DNA of 64,000 bases from Palsa-506 sp963786975 (GCA_963786975.1 CAWBBE010000006.1:186001-250000), one strand, 5' to 3'. Positions 54,000 to 63,610 are shown, counted from the first letter of the stretch. The notes: generated from the sequence alone by a model not told the origin. A program made the numbers and translations.

Positions 54000-56162
54000 A
54001 TGCCTGTATGGATGTACGGGGATGAACCGCCAGGTCAGGGGGCTGAGCGAGTGGCGGCGACGCCAGCGGTGCAGCCCGTTGAAACTCGCCGGAGCACGGC
54101 CGCGGCGCGAGCGCCCGGGCTCGACGGCATCCGCGGCCTCGCCGTGCTCGCGGTCCTTATCTTTCACCAGAACCTCTCGATACTGCCGGGTGGCTTCCTC
54201 GGCGTGGATGTCTTCTTCGTGCTGAGCGGCTACCTGATAACCGACCTGCTGGTCGGCCAGTGGGACGCTAATGGCCGGATCGGCTTGCGCGGATTCTGGA
54301 TCCGGCGAGCGCGGCGGCTACTGCCCGCGCTGGCGGTCATGATTCTGGTCGTGACCGCCGTGGCCGCCGTGCTAGCCCCGGACCAGGCCAGCGCGCTCAG
54401 GCCGGCCCTGCTCGGGGCGCTGAGCTATACGAGCAACTGGTGGCAGGCACTGCACCATCAGTCGTATTTCGCGGCGTTCGGGCCGCCGCCTCCGCTTCAG
54501 CATCTGTGGTCACTCGCGGTCGAAGAGCAGTTCTACCTGTGCTGGCCGCTCCTCCTCATCGTCGTCGTCAGGCTGCGGAGCCGGGCCAGGCGCGCGACGG
54601 TCGCCTGGCTCGGCGCAGCCGCCTCGGCGGCGGCCATGGCCGCCATTTACGTGCCAGGCTCCGATCCGTCCCGCGTCTACTACGGGACCGATACGCACGC
54701 CAGCGCGCTGCTCGTCGGCGCGGCGCTGGCGCTGACCTGGCCGTTGTCACGGCTGATGACCGCGTCGCCCGCCCTGGCCGGTCGGCTTGATGCGGCCGGG
54801 GTGGCCGGGTTCGTGCTGCTGGGCTGGGCGATGGGTCATTTCGCCGGCGCTGACCCGGCCGTGTACCCAGCCGGTCTGCTGCTGACCGCGCTGGCCGCCG
54901 GCGGCGTCGTTGTGGCCGCGGCGGGCACCGGCGGCGTTGCGGCGATGCTGAGCTGGCAGCCGCTGCGCTGGCTCGGGATCAGGTCTTATGGCGTCTACCT
55001 GTGGCACTGGCCGGTAATCGCGTTCGGTGCCGTCATAGCCGGCCCCGGCCCGGTCGGGATATGGGCTCACGCGGCCGAGACCGCATTGCCGATCGCGCTC
55101 GCCGCCCTGTCCTGGCGCTGGATAGAGGTGCCGGTCATGCGGGACGGCGTCCGCTCCGTGCTGCACGCCAGCCGGAACTACCTGGCCGGGTCCGTGGCGG
55201 CAGCCAGGCAATCGCCGCTGCGCGCGCTGCCAGTTGCCATTCCGGTGGCCGTCATCACGGTCGCCTGCACGGCGGGATACGGCGTCCTGCGCCCGGCGGG
55301 CGCCAATACCCTGCAGGCTCAGATCGCGGCCGGCGCGCGGATTAGCGCCGAGACCCGGGCACAGCCCGCCATCCGGCCGGCCGGGCACGGCACCGCCGGG
55401 CACGGCACCGCCGGGCACGCCACCGCCGCCGGGCACGCCACCGCCGCCGGGCACGGCACCGCCAGGCACACACCCGGCTGCTCCCGCGCGCCGCACCGGA
55501 CCAGCCGCACCGCCGCGCACCAGGCCAGCCGCACCGCCGCGCACCGGACCAGCCGCATCGCCGCGCACCGGACCAGTTGCTCCCCCGCGGCGCACAGCGC
55601 CCGTCAGCACGCCCGGTCAGCGGCCGGCCCGGCTGCCTCAGGGAGGCGCCAGGCGTCCGCCCGGCACCGCCATGTTCGCGGCAGAGGAGTCACCGCGATC
55701 GGCGACTCGGTCATGCTCGCCGCCGCCGCCGGGCTGCAAGCTGACCTGCCGGGCATCTACATTGATGCGCTGGTCAGCAGGCAGATGAGCGCCGGGCTTG
55801 CGGCGGCACGAGGCCTGGCCGACAGCGGCAGGCTCCGCCGGATCGTGGTCGTCGGCCTTGGCACGAACGGGACGGTTACCGGCGCCCAGATCCGCCAGCT
55901 GCTGGCGATCGTGGGCCCGCACCGGCGGCTGATCCTGGTGAACACCTTCGTGCCCCGGCCATGGCAGCGCGAGGTAAACGGAGCGCTCGCGGCGGCTGCC
56001 CGCCGGCACCGCAATGTGGTGCTAGCGGACTGGCACGCGGCGATCGAGCACCGCACCAGCCTGCTCTGGGATGACGACGTGCACCCGCGCCCGCCGGGTG
56101 CCCGGCTCTACGCACGGGTCGTCCGGGCCGCGATCCGGGCGGCGATCCGGCGCAGGGCTTAG
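54000..56162 (+). CDS. Acyltransferase-3 membrane protein with SGNH domain
   Basis: A 720-residue OafA-type O-acyltransferase. GLDGIRGLAVLAVLIFHQNL and GGFLGVDVFFVLSGYLITDL open the ~10-helix acyltransferase domain (to ~residue 390), with HLWSLAVEEQFYLCWPLLLI. A His/Thr/Ala-rich repeat linker follows (HGTAGHGTAGHATAAGHATA; RTSRTAAHRTS). The C-terminal ~165 residues are an SGNH domain: VTAIGDSVMLAAAAGLQADL, VGLGTNGTVTG and DDDVHPRPPGARLYA (Asp-His). Probably acetylates a surface glycan. ATG 54000 lacks a good ribosome site; GTG 54051 after GGGGGCTGAGCGA is a strong alternative. Confidence 0.86.
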   Translation: MPVWMYGDEPPGQGAERVAATPAVQPVETRRSTAAARAPGLDGIRGLAVLAVLIFHQNLSILPGGFLGVDVFFVLSGYLITDLLVGQWDANGRIGLRGFWIRRARRLLPALAVMILVVTAVAAVLAPDQASALRPALLGALSYTSNWWQALHHQSYFAAFGPPPPLQHLWSLAVEEQFYLCWPLLLIVVVRLRSRARRATVAWLGAAASAAAMAAIYVPGSDPSRVYYGTDTHASALLVGAALALTWPLSRLMTASPALAGRLDAAGVAGFVLLGWAMGHFAGADPAVYPAGLLLTALAAGGVVVAAAGTGGVAAMLSWQPLRWLGIRSYGVYLWHWPVIAFGAVIAGPGPVGIWAHAAETALPIALAALSWRWIEVPVMRDGVRSVLHASRNYLAGSVAAARQSPLRALPVAIPVAVITVACTAGYGVLRPAGANTLQAQIAAGARISAETRAQPAIRPAGHGTAGHGTAGHATAAGHATAAGHGTARHTPGCSRAPHRTSRTAAHQASRTAAHRTSRIAAHRTSCSPAAHSARQHARSAAGPAASGRRQASARHRHVRGRGVTAIGDSVMLAAAAGLQADLPGIYIDALVSRQMSAGLAAARGLADSGRLRRIVVVGLGTNGTVTGAQIRQLLAIVGPHRRLILVNTFVPRPWQREVNGALAAAARRHRNVVLADWHAAIEHRTSLLWDDDVHPRPPGARLYARVVRAAIRAAIRRRA

Positions 56163-56171
56163 GGTGTCAGC

Positions 56172-56498
56172 GTGACCGGACGCAGCAGCGCGCAAGATGG
56201 GCCCGGGCCGCCCGCGGAGCCTGCGCCGGACCGGACGCCTGACCGGGCTGTGCCTGCCGGGGCCCCGGCGGGCCAGCCGCCCCAGCTGCCGTACGAGCAG
56301 GCCAGGGACCAGCTGACGGAGCTGGTCAAGCGCCTTGAGGCGGGCGGCCTGACGCTGGAGCAGTCGCTGGAGCTGTGGGAGCGCGGCGAGCGGCTGGCCG
56401 ACATCTGCGCGGAATGGCTGGAAGGCGCCCGCGCGCGGCTGGCTACCGCGATGGCGCAGCGCAGCGACAGCCCGGCCGACCCGGCCGCGCCGTTCTGA
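56172..56498 (+). CDS. xseB: Exodeoxyribonuclease VII small subunit
   Basis: A 108-residue protein. YEQARDQLTELVKRLEAGGL then TLEQSLELWERGERLADICA is the whole XseB helical hairpin. The first ~38 residues are a Pro-rich extension, so initiation may be further in than GTG 56172. It follows the acyltransferase gene by 9 bases, so it is probably expressed with it. Confidence 0.92.
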   Translation: MTGRSSAQDGPGPPAEPAPDRTPDRAVPAGAPAGQPPQLPYEQARDQLTELVKRLEAGGLTLEQSLELWERGERLADICAEWLEGARARLATAMAQRSDSPADPAAPF

Positions 56499-56590
56499 TC
56501 GCCATCACCGGCCGGCCCGGGGACAGGAACGGGCGGCCCGGGACCGGGCGCGGGGCTGGCGCTTGGCGCACAGGCCACCGGCCGGCCGGG

Positions 56591-57217
56591 TCAGGACGAC
56601 GCGAACTCGATCCGTGACAGCACCTCGATCACGCCGTCGACGATCCGGCGGGCGCGGTCGGCGTCCGCGCTCAGCGATATCTTGGCGACCGCCAGCATCA
56701 GCGCGCCGGTCATCACGATGGATACCGCCTCGTCCAGCGGCTCGCCGCTGCGGGCAAAGTACTCCGCGTTCCGTTCTGACCATTCCTCCAGCCGTTGCCG
56801 CCGGACCAGGTCGAATCCTGGCGGGCCGTCCCCGCGCACGAACAGGGCGGACAGTTCGCGCTGCTCGACGCAGCAGTCGAGGTAGCCGCGCGCGCCGGCC
56901 AGGAAGAGCTGCCGGGGATCGTCGCGGCCGGCCTCGCGGGCCCGGCGGACCGCGAGCCGGGTGCGTTCCGCCTGGTCCCGGTGAAGCTCCTCGAACAGGG
57001 TGGCATACAAGTCCGCCTTGCCGGAGAAATGGTGATACAGGCTGCCGACGCTGGCCCCGGCCCGGGTGACGATCTCCATGACGCCAGCTTGCGCGTAGCC
57101 GACAGACGTGAAAACCTCGCGGGCGGCGGCAAGCAGCCCGCTGCGCGTTGCCGCGCCGCGCTCCGACGTCCGCACGATAGGCGGTGCCTGATCAGTTGTC
57201 ATCCGCCTCAGCAGCAC
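56591..57217 (-). CDS. TetR-family transcriptional regulator
   Basis: A 208-residue repressor-type protein. HTH at residues ~20-65: TRSGLLAAAREVFTSVGYAQ, AGVMEIVTRAGASVGSLYHH, FSGKADLYATLFEELHRDQ. The C-terminal ligand-binding part is unassignable. It lies divergent from glpX (91 bases between) and convergent with xseB; such a spacing allows control of itself and glpX, but no operator is obvious. Confidence 0.92.
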   Translation of the reverse strand: MLLRRMTTDQAPPIVRTSERGAATRSGLLAAAREVFTSVGYAQAGVMEIVTRAGASVGSLYHHFSGKADLYATLFEELHRDQAERTRLAVRRAREAGRDDPRQLFLAGARGYLDCCVEQRELSALFVRGDGPPGFDLVRRQRLEEWSERNAEYFARSGEPLDEAVSIVMTGALMLAVAKISLSADADRARRIVDGVIEVLSRIEFASS

Positions 57218-57308
57218 TCCTCATGGTCAGCCGCGCTGGGCACCAGGCTACCGCCGGCCAGCCGACTGCATAGGATCGAAGCACGGCCGCGAGAAGGGCA
57301 TTCCCGTC

Positions 57309-58454
57309 ATGACGGAAGATGAGTCCGCTACGATGCCGGCCTCCGGCCAGGCCGGCCAGGCACTGCCCGACCCCAGCCAGGTGGCTGCGGACCCCGGCCA
57401 GGTAGCTGCCGACCTTAACCAGGTGGCGCCGGTGGCCGGCCAGGCATCACCGGAGCCGGAGCGGCACGCACCGGACCGGAACCTGGCGCTGGAACTGGCC
57501 AGGGTCACCGAGGCAGGCGCGATGGCCGCCGCGCGCTGGGTCGGCCGCGGCGACAAGAACGGCGCGGACGGCGCCGCCGTGCACGCGATGCGGCTGCTGA
57601 TCAACACGGTGTCGATGAAGGGGACAGTCGTCATCGGCGAGGGCGAGAAGGACCGCGCGCCCATGCTGTACAACGGCGAGGAGGTCGGCGACGGCAGCGG
57701 GCCGGCCTGCGACGTGGCGGTGGACCCGATCGACGGCACCCGGCTGGCCGCGAACGGCATGCCGAACGCGATCTCGGTGCTGGCCGTCAGTGCCCGCGGA
57801 TCTATGTACGACCCGTCAGCCGTGTTCTACATGTCCAAGCTGGTTACCGGGCCGGCCGCGGCGGGCGTGGTGGACCTCCGGGCGTCCGCGGCCGAGAACA
57901 TCGCGGCCGTCGCACGGGCCAAGGGCGGCTCCCCGCACGACGTCACGGTGATTATCCTGGACCGGCCCAGGCACGCGGAGCTGATCGCAGACGTCCGCGC
58001 GGCGGGCGCCCGGATCAAGCTCATCACCGACGGCGACGTGGCCGGGGCGATCATGGCGGCCAGCGAGGGCACCGGGATCGACCTGCTGCTCGGCACCGGG
58101 GGCACCCCCGAGGGGATCATCGCCGCCTGCGCGGTCAAGTGCCTGGGCGGCATCATCCTGGGCAAGCTCGAGCCCCGCGACGATGCCGAGCGCCGCCGCG
58201 CCGTCGAAGCGGGCCACGACCTTGGCCGGATCCTCACCACCGACGATCTCGTCGCGTCTGACGACGCGTTCTTTGCCGCCACCGGGATCACCGACGGGGA
58301 GCTCATCGCCGGGGTGCGGTACCGGGCCGGCGGGGCAACCACGCACTCGCTGGTCATGCGGGCCCGGTCGGGCACCATCCGCAATATCCGCAGCGACCAT
58401 CAGCTGTGGAAGCTGAGCGCCTACAGCGCGATCGACTTCGGCGGCGGCGACTAG
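57309..58454 (+). CDS. glpX: Fructose-1,6-bisphosphatase class II
   Basis: A gluconeogenic phosphatase of 381 residues. VVIGEGEKDRAPMLYNGEEV starts at residue 108 and VDPIDGTRLAANGMPNAISV at 138; both hold metal-binding acidic residues. VNPxK-like GGSPHDVTVIILDRPRH and LLLGTGGTPEGIIAACAVKC are typical of GlpX. The first ~57 residues are an Ala/Gln/Pro extension with VAADPGQVAAD-like repeats, longer than in relatives. Its TAG and the stop of the DUF1707 gene overlap in the palindrome CTAG. Confidence 0.95.
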   Translation: MTEDESATMPASGQAGQALPDPSQVAADPGQVAADLNQVAPVAGQASPEPERHAPDRNLALELARVTEAGAMAAARWVGRGDKNGADGAAVHAMRLLINTVSMKGTVVIGEGEKDRAPMLYNGEEVGDGSGPACDVAVDPIDGTRLAANGMPNAISVLAVSARGSMYDPSAVFYMSKLVTGPAAAGVVDLRASAAENIAAVARAKGGSPHDVTVIILDRPRHAELIADVRAAGARIKLITDGDVAGAIMAASEGTGIDLLLGTGGTPEGIIAACAVKCLGGIILGKLEPRDDAERRRAVEAGHDLGRILTTDDLVASDDAFFAATGITDGELIAGVRYRAGGATTHSLVMRARSGTIRNIRSDHQLWKLSAYSAIDFGGGD

Positions 58455-59041
58455 CGATCCTGGCCGCGGCGGCGGCTGAACCAGCGGCTGCGGCGCGGGG
58501 TCAGCACGCGTACCCGGCCGCCGACCGCCAGCGTGCGGACCTCGATCACCGGGACGCCCGGCCGGACGGGCGGCGGGCGGTCCCCGCCCCGGCGGGAGAG
58601 CACCGCGGTGCCGGTCAGCTGCACCGCGACGCCGTCCGGGACGATCAGGTCCAGCCGGCCGCCGAGCACGGTCGCGTAGATCGTGACCCGCAGGCTCTGC
58701 AGTATCGCCTCGCGCAGGTCAAGCACGACCTCGCCGAAGACGGCCGTCACCACGAGGCTCTCCGGCACGACCCAGCGGCCGGAGCGGTGCTCGCTGCCGA
58801 ATATCCCGGCTACCGGCCGTTTGCCATCGAGCCGGATCGGCTGGGCGGAGGGCACTGCCAGGTCGGCAGTCAGCGCGGCCAGATCGCCTAGGGTGCGAGC
58901 GGAGTAAGCCCGCTCGGCCCGTTCCGAGTGCTCGCCCAGAGTCAGCCGGCCGTCGGCTGCGGCCGCCGTGAGCACGGTCACTACGCGCTCCCGGTCAGCG
59001 TCAGAGGCCCGCAGGTCACGCGGCGGCGGACGGGATACCAC
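58451..59041 (-). CDS. DUF1707 protein with LiaF-like C-terminal domain
   Basis: A 196-residue protein. DLRASDADRERVVTVLTAAA and ADGRLTLGEHSERAERAYSA form the DUF1707 domain (SHOCT-like helical). Residues ~80-170 (AGIFGSEHRSGRWVVPESLV; VFGEVVLDLREAILQS; VTIYATVLGGRLDLIVPDGV) match the beta-rich domain of LiaF/cell-wall-active-antibiotic-response proteins. No membrane helix is obvious, unlike many relatives. GTG or ATG near 59041. Possibly envelope-stress linked by homology only. Confidence 0.85.
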   Translation of the reverse strand: MVSRPPPRDLRASDADRERVVTVLTAAAADGRLTLGEHSERAERAYSARTLGDLAALTADLAVPSAQPIRLDGKRPVAGIFGSEHRSGRWVVPESLVVTAVFGEVVLDLREAILQSLRVTIYATVLGGRLDLIVPDGVAVQLTGTAVLSRRGGDRPPPVRPGVPVIEVRTLAVGGRVRVLTPRRSRWFSRRRGQDR

Positions 59042-59093
59042 ATCCTGAAGATACCGGACCGCGGCCCCGGTGCCGGCTGCCGGCGGCGCCGGG

Positions 59094-60203
59094 TCAGGAG
59101 GTCCAGGTCTCGCCGTAATCGCCGGTGCCTATCTCGATGACGTGGCCGGCCTCGTTCGTGTAGTACAGGTGGCCGTGCCCGTTGCCCCAGGCGATCATCG
59201 CCGGCGGATGCAGCGCCTTCTCCTTGGTGATGTCCCGCCACGGCCCCCAGTTCCCGTGCGCCCAGCGGATGGCCCGGATGAACCCGTCCTTGCCGATCCC
59301 GGCAACCACGGTGTCGCCGTTAACCCAGCGAACGGCAGCCAGCGCGGAGGTATTCGACCCGCCCAGGTTCTTCAAGTGCGGCACCTTCTCTTTCCCGAGC
59401 GCCGCGGCCATCGCGGCCCGGCTGGTGAATTTCGCCAGGTCACGATCGATTGACCCGGTGATGTTGTACTGATGCATGGTCCAGGTCTGCCACGGGCTCG
59501 GCACCCGCGGCCGGCCCGGCCTGGACGACGGGTCGGCGATCCACAGCGGCAGGTGGCCGAGCCGCCTGGTGTTTCCCGCCTCGGCGAAGGACAGGAATGT
59601 GTAGACGATCGGGTGCCGCATCGTCCGGTGCCGCAGGTCGGCCGTCACGCGCATGCACCAGGCGTCGACCTCCGGCGGGCTGCGCCCGTCGGTCACCTCG
59701 ATGTCCAGCGCGATGGCGTCGTCATCATGCAGGCCGAGCTTGTCGATCTCGCGCAGGAAGAACGAGACCGACTCCGCGGCACTGACCGACGGGTGCCCGA
59801 ACATGTAGGCGACCCGGACCTTCTTATTCCGGTGCAGGAAGGCCCAGTCGGCCGCGGCGTCCGGGTTCACGTACCGGGTGCCGTTCGGCTCCAGCTCGGT
59901 GATCTTTACCGCGGCCCAGGCTATCCGCCCTGCCTCGGCCCGCCAGTCCGCGGGCAGGCCCTGGAAACTGGAGACGTCGACGCCGTGCAGCATCCTCCTC
60001 GGCGGACGACTGACAATGCTCCGAAGACCGGTCAGCACGGCACGCCATTCAGCATGGCGTGACTTTATCGTGTAGTTCTGGCCGCGCTGATCCGGGCCGC
60101 CGCGCTGCGCGCCGCCGGGCACGCCGCCGGCCAGCGGCAGCCCGGCCACGGCCCGGCCCGGCGCAGCTTCCTGGCCGGTAGCTGTATCTGTTAGTTTGGG
60201 CAA
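59094..60203 (-). CDS. GH25-type lysozyme with C-terminal propeller-like domain
   Basis: Up to 369 residues. The GH25 muramidase domain starts at HGVDVSSFQGLPADW; IAWAAVKITELEPNGTRYVN, IALDIEVTDGRSPPEVDAWC (Asp/Glu pair) and WIADPSS follow. The last ~110 residues (LAAVRWVNGDTVVAGIGKDG; AWGNGHGHLYYTNEAGHVIE) have tachylectin/PLL-like beta-propeller character, possibly for glycan binding. No signal peptide is evident from the start at 60203, which is only 38 bases from the divergent exporter gene; starts closer to the GH25 domain are possible. Confidence 0.8.
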   Translation of the reverse strand: MPKLTDTATGQEAAPGRAVAGLPLAGGVPGGAQRGGPDQRGQNYTIKSRHAEWRAVLTGLRSIVSRPPRRMLHGVDVSSFQGLPADWRAEAGRIAWAAVKITELEPNGTRYVNPDAAADWAFLHRNKKVRVAYMFGHPSVSAAESVSFFLREIDKLGLHDDDAIALDIEVTDGRSPPEVDAWCMRVTADLRHRTMRHPIVYTFLSFAEAGNTRRLGHLPLWIADPSSRPGRPRVPSPWQTWTMHQYNITGSIDRDLAKFTSRAAMAAALGKEKVPHLKNLGGSNTSALAAVRWVNGDTVVAGIGKDGFIRAIRWAHGNWGPWRDITKEKALHPPAMIAWGNGHGHLYYTNEAGHVIEIGTGDYGETWTS

Positions 60204-60241
60204 AGCAAATACCGAGCCTGGGGCGGACGGGAGATCGCATC

Positions 60242-62029
60242 GTGGGCGTGCCTTCGGACGGCAACGCAGATCGGACGGCGGCGGGCAGGTTCCGGGGTAC
60301 CCACTACAAGTGGGTCGCGCTGTCCAATACGACGCTGGGCATGCTGGCGGCCACCGTCAACGGCTCGATCGTGATTATCGCGCTGCCCGCCATCTTCCGC
60401 GGGATCCACCTGGATCCGCTGCAGCCGGGCAACGTGAGCTACCTGCTCTGGATGCTGATGGGATACCTGGTGGTGTCGGCCGTGCTGGTCGTCACGCTGG
60501 GCCGGCTCGGCGACATCTACGGCCGGGTCCGGATGTACAACATGGGCTTCGCGGTCTTCGCCCTCGGCGCGCTCGCGCTGCCGTTCGACCCGTTCAGCGG
60601 GCCAGCCGGGGCGCTCTGGCTGATCGGCTGGCGAGTGCTGCAGGCCACCGGCGGCGCGATGCTGATGGCCAACTCCCCGGCAATCCTGACCGACGCGTTC
60701 CCGTCCGATCAGCGCGGCACCGCGATGGGGATCAACCAGGTGGCGGGCATCTCCGGCTCGTTCCTCGGGCTGATCCTGGGCGGCGTGCTGGCTGCCATCG
60801 ACTGGCGGCTGGTATTCCTGGTGTCGGTGCCGATCGGCATCGGCGGCTCGATCTGGTCCGTGCTCAGCCTGCGCGAGACCGGGATCCGGACCAGGGCGCG
60901 GATCGACTGGCTGGGCAACATAACGTTCGCCGTCGGCCTGATCGCGCTGCTGACCGGGATTACCTACGGCATCCAGCCGTACGGCGGGCACTCGATGGGC
61001 TGGACCAGCCCGGTCGTGCTGACCGGCCTGATCGGCGGGATCGTGCTGCTGACCGCGTTCTGCTTCATCGAGCAGCGGGTCGAGGCGCCGATGTTCGACC
61101 TGAAACTGCTCCGGATCCGGGCGTTCGCGGCCGGCAGCGCCGCCACGCTGATGGCCTCGATCGCGCGCGGCGGGCTGCAGTTCATGCTGATCATCTGGCT
61201 GCAGGGCATCTGGCTGCCGCTGCACAACTATGCGTTCAAGGACACCCCGCTATGGTCCGGCATCTACCTGTTGCCGCTGACCTGCGGCTTCGTCGTCTCC
61301 GGTCCGGTTTCCGGCTGGCTGTCAGACCGGCACGGCGCACGGGCGTTCGCCTCCGGCGGGCTGCTGGTGTCGGCGGCCGCCTTCGCCGGCCTGCTGGTGC
61401 TGCCCACCGACTTCCGTTATGCGCTGTTCGCCGTGCTGATCTTCGTGGCCGGCGCCGGGATGGGCCTGTTCTCCGCCCCGAACGCAGCCGCGATCATGAA
61501 CAGCGTGCCGGCCAGGCAGCGCGGCGCCGCGTCCGGGATGCTGGCCACGTTCCAGAACTCCGGCTTCGTGCTGTCGATCGGCGTGTTCTTCTCGCTGATG
61601 ATCGCCGGGCTGGCGAGCGCGCTGCCGTCCACGCTCAGCCACGGGCTCATCGCCCAGGGCGTGCCGTCCGGCACCGCGCACCAGATCGCCGGCCTGCCCC
61701 CGGTGGGCAGCCTGTTCGCCGCGTTCCTCGGCATCAACCCGATTCGCCAGCTGCTCGCTCCCACCGGGACGCTTGCGCACCTTCCGGCGGCCAGCGTGGC
61801 CAGGCTGACCGGCAAGCAGTTCTTCCCGGAGCTGATCTCCGGGCCGTTCCACCACGGCCTGGTGATCGTCTTCAGCATGGCTATCTTCCTGCTGGTCATC
61901 GCCGCGGGCATCTCCGCGCTGCGGGGCGGCCGGTACGTGCACGACGAGCACGGCGTGGCGGCTGTCCCCGCTGGCGCTGGCGCGGCAGGCCGAGCGCGGC
62001 CGGCCCGAATGGCGCGGGCCCGGACCTGA
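60242..62029 (+). CDS. DHA2-type MFS drug exporter
   Basis: A 595-residue transporter with about 14 membrane helices. Motif A is LGRLGDIYGRVRMYN, and SPAILTDAFPSDQRGTAMGI plus NQVAGISGSFLGLILGGVLA (motif C-like) are typical of EmrB/QacA-class proton antiporters. GTG 60242. The open frame ends at 62029, but the next frame, entered near 61988, gives a hydrophilic tail (AAGPNGAGPDLNGAGTDLAG... to 62166) that looks natural, so a one-base error close to the C-terminus is possible. Divergent from the GH25 gene. Confidence 0.9.
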   Translation: MGVPSDGNADRTAAGRFRGTHYKWVALSNTTLGMLAATVNGSIVIIALPAIFRGIHLDPLQPGNVSYLLWMLMGYLVVSAVLVVTLGRLGDIYGRVRMYNMGFAVFALGALALPFDPFSGPAGALWLIGWRVLQATGGAMLMANSPAILTDAFPSDQRGTAMGINQVAGISGSFLGLILGGVLAAIDWRLVFLVSVPIGIGGSIWSVLSLRETGIRTRARIDWLGNITFAVGLIALLTGITYGIQPYGGHSMGWTSPVVLTGLIGGIVLLTAFCFIEQRVEAPMFDLKLLRIRAFAAGSAATLMASIARGGLQFMLIIWLQGIWLPLHNYAFKDTPLWSGIYLLPLTCGFVVSGPVSGWLSDRHGARAFASGGLLVSAAAFAGLLVLPTDFRYALFAVLIFVAGAGMGLFSAPNAAAIMNSVPARQRGAASGMLATFQNSGFVLSIGVFFSLMIAGLASALPSTLSHGLIAQGVPSGTAHQIAGLPPVGSLFAAFLGINPIRQLLAPTGTLAHLPAASVARLTGKQFFPELISGPFHHGLVIVFSMAIFLLVIAAGISALRGGRYVHDEHGVAAVPAGAGAAGRARPARMARART

Positions 62030-62169
62030 ATGGCGCGGGCACGGACCTGGCCGGCCCCGGCCGCGCGGATACTGACGCGGCGTCCGCGAACGGCGCGGAC
62101 CGCCCAGGCGGCGATGGCACGCCGCCAGTGCGCGCCGGCCGGGACCGCGCCGCGCCCGAGCAGTGACTC

Positions 62170-63543
62170 CTAGCTGGCCGTGGCCGCGCTGACCGCGGCC
62201 CTGATGGCCGTGACTGACCGGCGGATGTCCGCTGCCGTCGTCGACCAGTTCGAGACCGAGAACCGGATGGCCGGCTCGCCCTGCCAGCTAGTGCCGCCCA
62301 GCCAGCAGGTACCGTCGCGCTGGACCCGTTCGATCACGTCGGCGGCCTCGGCGCCGGGAACCCGGAACAGCACCTGGTTCAGCACCACGTCGTTCAGCAC
62401 CTCAGCGCCGCCGCCGCGGGACAGTTCCGCCGCCGCGAGCCTGGCCAGCGCGCAGCAGCGGTCGATCAGCTCAGCGAGGCCGCTGCGGCCCAGCGAGCGC
62501 AGCGCCGCGTACACCGGGATCGCGCGGGCCCGGCGGGACGACTCCGGGGTAAAGCTGAACGGGTCGCGTACCGCCGAGGCCGGCAGGTAGCTGGCGTTCA
62601 TGCCCAGGGCGGCGCTGAGCGCCGCGGCGTCCCGGACGATCGCGATGCCGCTGTCGTAGGGCACGTTGAGCCACTTGTGGGCGTCGGTGGCCCATGAGTC
62701 GGCCAGCCCGGCGCCGGCGGTGAGCCCGCGCAGCCCGGGGCTGGCCGCGGCCCACAGCCCGAATGCCCCGTCGACGTGCAGCCAGGCCCGGTCGTGCTCG
62801 CGGACCGCGGCGGCGATCTCCGGCAGCGGATCGAAGGCGCCGGTGTTCACCTCACCCGCCTGCGCGCAGACCAGCACCGGGCCGTCCGCGCCGGCCAGCG
62901 CCTGCCGCAGCCCGGCGGCGATCATGCGGCCCTGGTCGTCGGCCGCGACCCGGCGGGCCCGGCCGGCGCCCAGGCCCAGCAGCCGGAGCGCCTGCAGCAG
63001 CGTGACATGAGCCTGCTCCCCCAGCACGACCGTCAGCTCGGGCGCATCCCGCAGGCCGTCGGCCGCCACGTCCCACCCCGCGGCCGCGAGCAGCGAGCTC
63101 CGGGCAGCGGCCAGGCAGGCGAAGTTGGCCATCTGGGCACCGGTGACGAACCCCACCGCTGACTGCGGCGGAAGGCCGAGCAGGTCGAGCAGCCAGGCGG
63201 CGGTGACCTCCTCGACGACCGCGGCGGCGGGCGACATGACGTACATCGCGGCGTTCTGGTCGAAGGCCGATACCAGCCAGTCGGCGGCCAGCGCGGCGGG
63301 CAGGCTGCCGCCGGTGACGAATCCGAAGTAGCGCGGTCCGGCGGTCGCCACCAGGCCCGGCTCCAGTGCCTCGGCCAGCTCGGTGATCAGGCTGACCGGA
63401 TCCTGGCCGGTCTCGCCCAGCGGACCGGCCAGCCGGGCCCGCAGCCCGGCCGGCCCGGCCGGGACGCCTACCGGCCGCGTGCGTAGCGAGTCAAGCCAGC
63501 CTCCGGCCAGCTCCGCGGCACGGGCCATCAAGTCATCAGCCAT
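62170..63543 (-). CDS. PLP-dependent group II amino-acid decarboxylase
   Basis: A 457-residue decarboxylase of the aromatic-L-amino-acid/glutamate decarboxylase fold. The PLP lysine is in TDAHKWLNVPYDSGIAIV (about residue 291); HVDGAFGLWAAASPGLRGL holds the PLP-contacting Asp; FVTGAQMANFACLAAARSSL and GEQAHVTLLQALRLLG bind the cofactor. Substrate (tryptophan, tyrosine, DOPA or another) cannot be told. Its plus-side neighbour is the exporter; the MarR-type gene lies upstream on the same strand after 67 bases. Confidence 0.9.
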   Translation of the reverse strand: MADDLMARAAELAGGWLDSLRTRPVGVPAGPAGLRARLAGPLGETGQDPVSLITELAEALEPGLVATAGPRYFGFVTGGSLPAALAADWLVSAFDQNAAMYVMSPAAAVVEEVTAAWLLDLLGLPPQSAVGFVTGAQMANFACLAAARSSLLAAAGWDVAADGLRDAPELTVVLGEQAHVTLLQALRLLGLGAGRARRVAADDQGRMIAAGLRQALAGADGPVLVCAQAGEVNTGAFDPLPEIAAAVREHDRAWLHVDGAFGLWAAASPGLRGLTAGAGLADSWATDAHKWLNVPYDSGIAIVRDAAALSAALGMNASYLPASAVRDPFSFTPESSRRARAIPVYAALRSLGRSGLAELIDRCCALARLAAAELSRGGGAEVLNDVVLNQVLFRVPGAEAADVIERVQRDGTCWLGGTSWQGEPAIRFSVSNWSTTAADIRRSVTAIRAAVSAATAS

Positions 63544-63610
63544 GTCGGTAAGCTACCCGGCGGCGATCCGCTGGGTCCGGGCGCCACCGCGGCTGGCGCC
63601 CGGCTGGCCG

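Noticed and set aside
60191..61225. 344-codon minus-strand frame opposite the MFS exporter
   Set aside because: Gln/Asp/His/Arg-rich shadow composition and antisense to a protein with clear MFS motifs.
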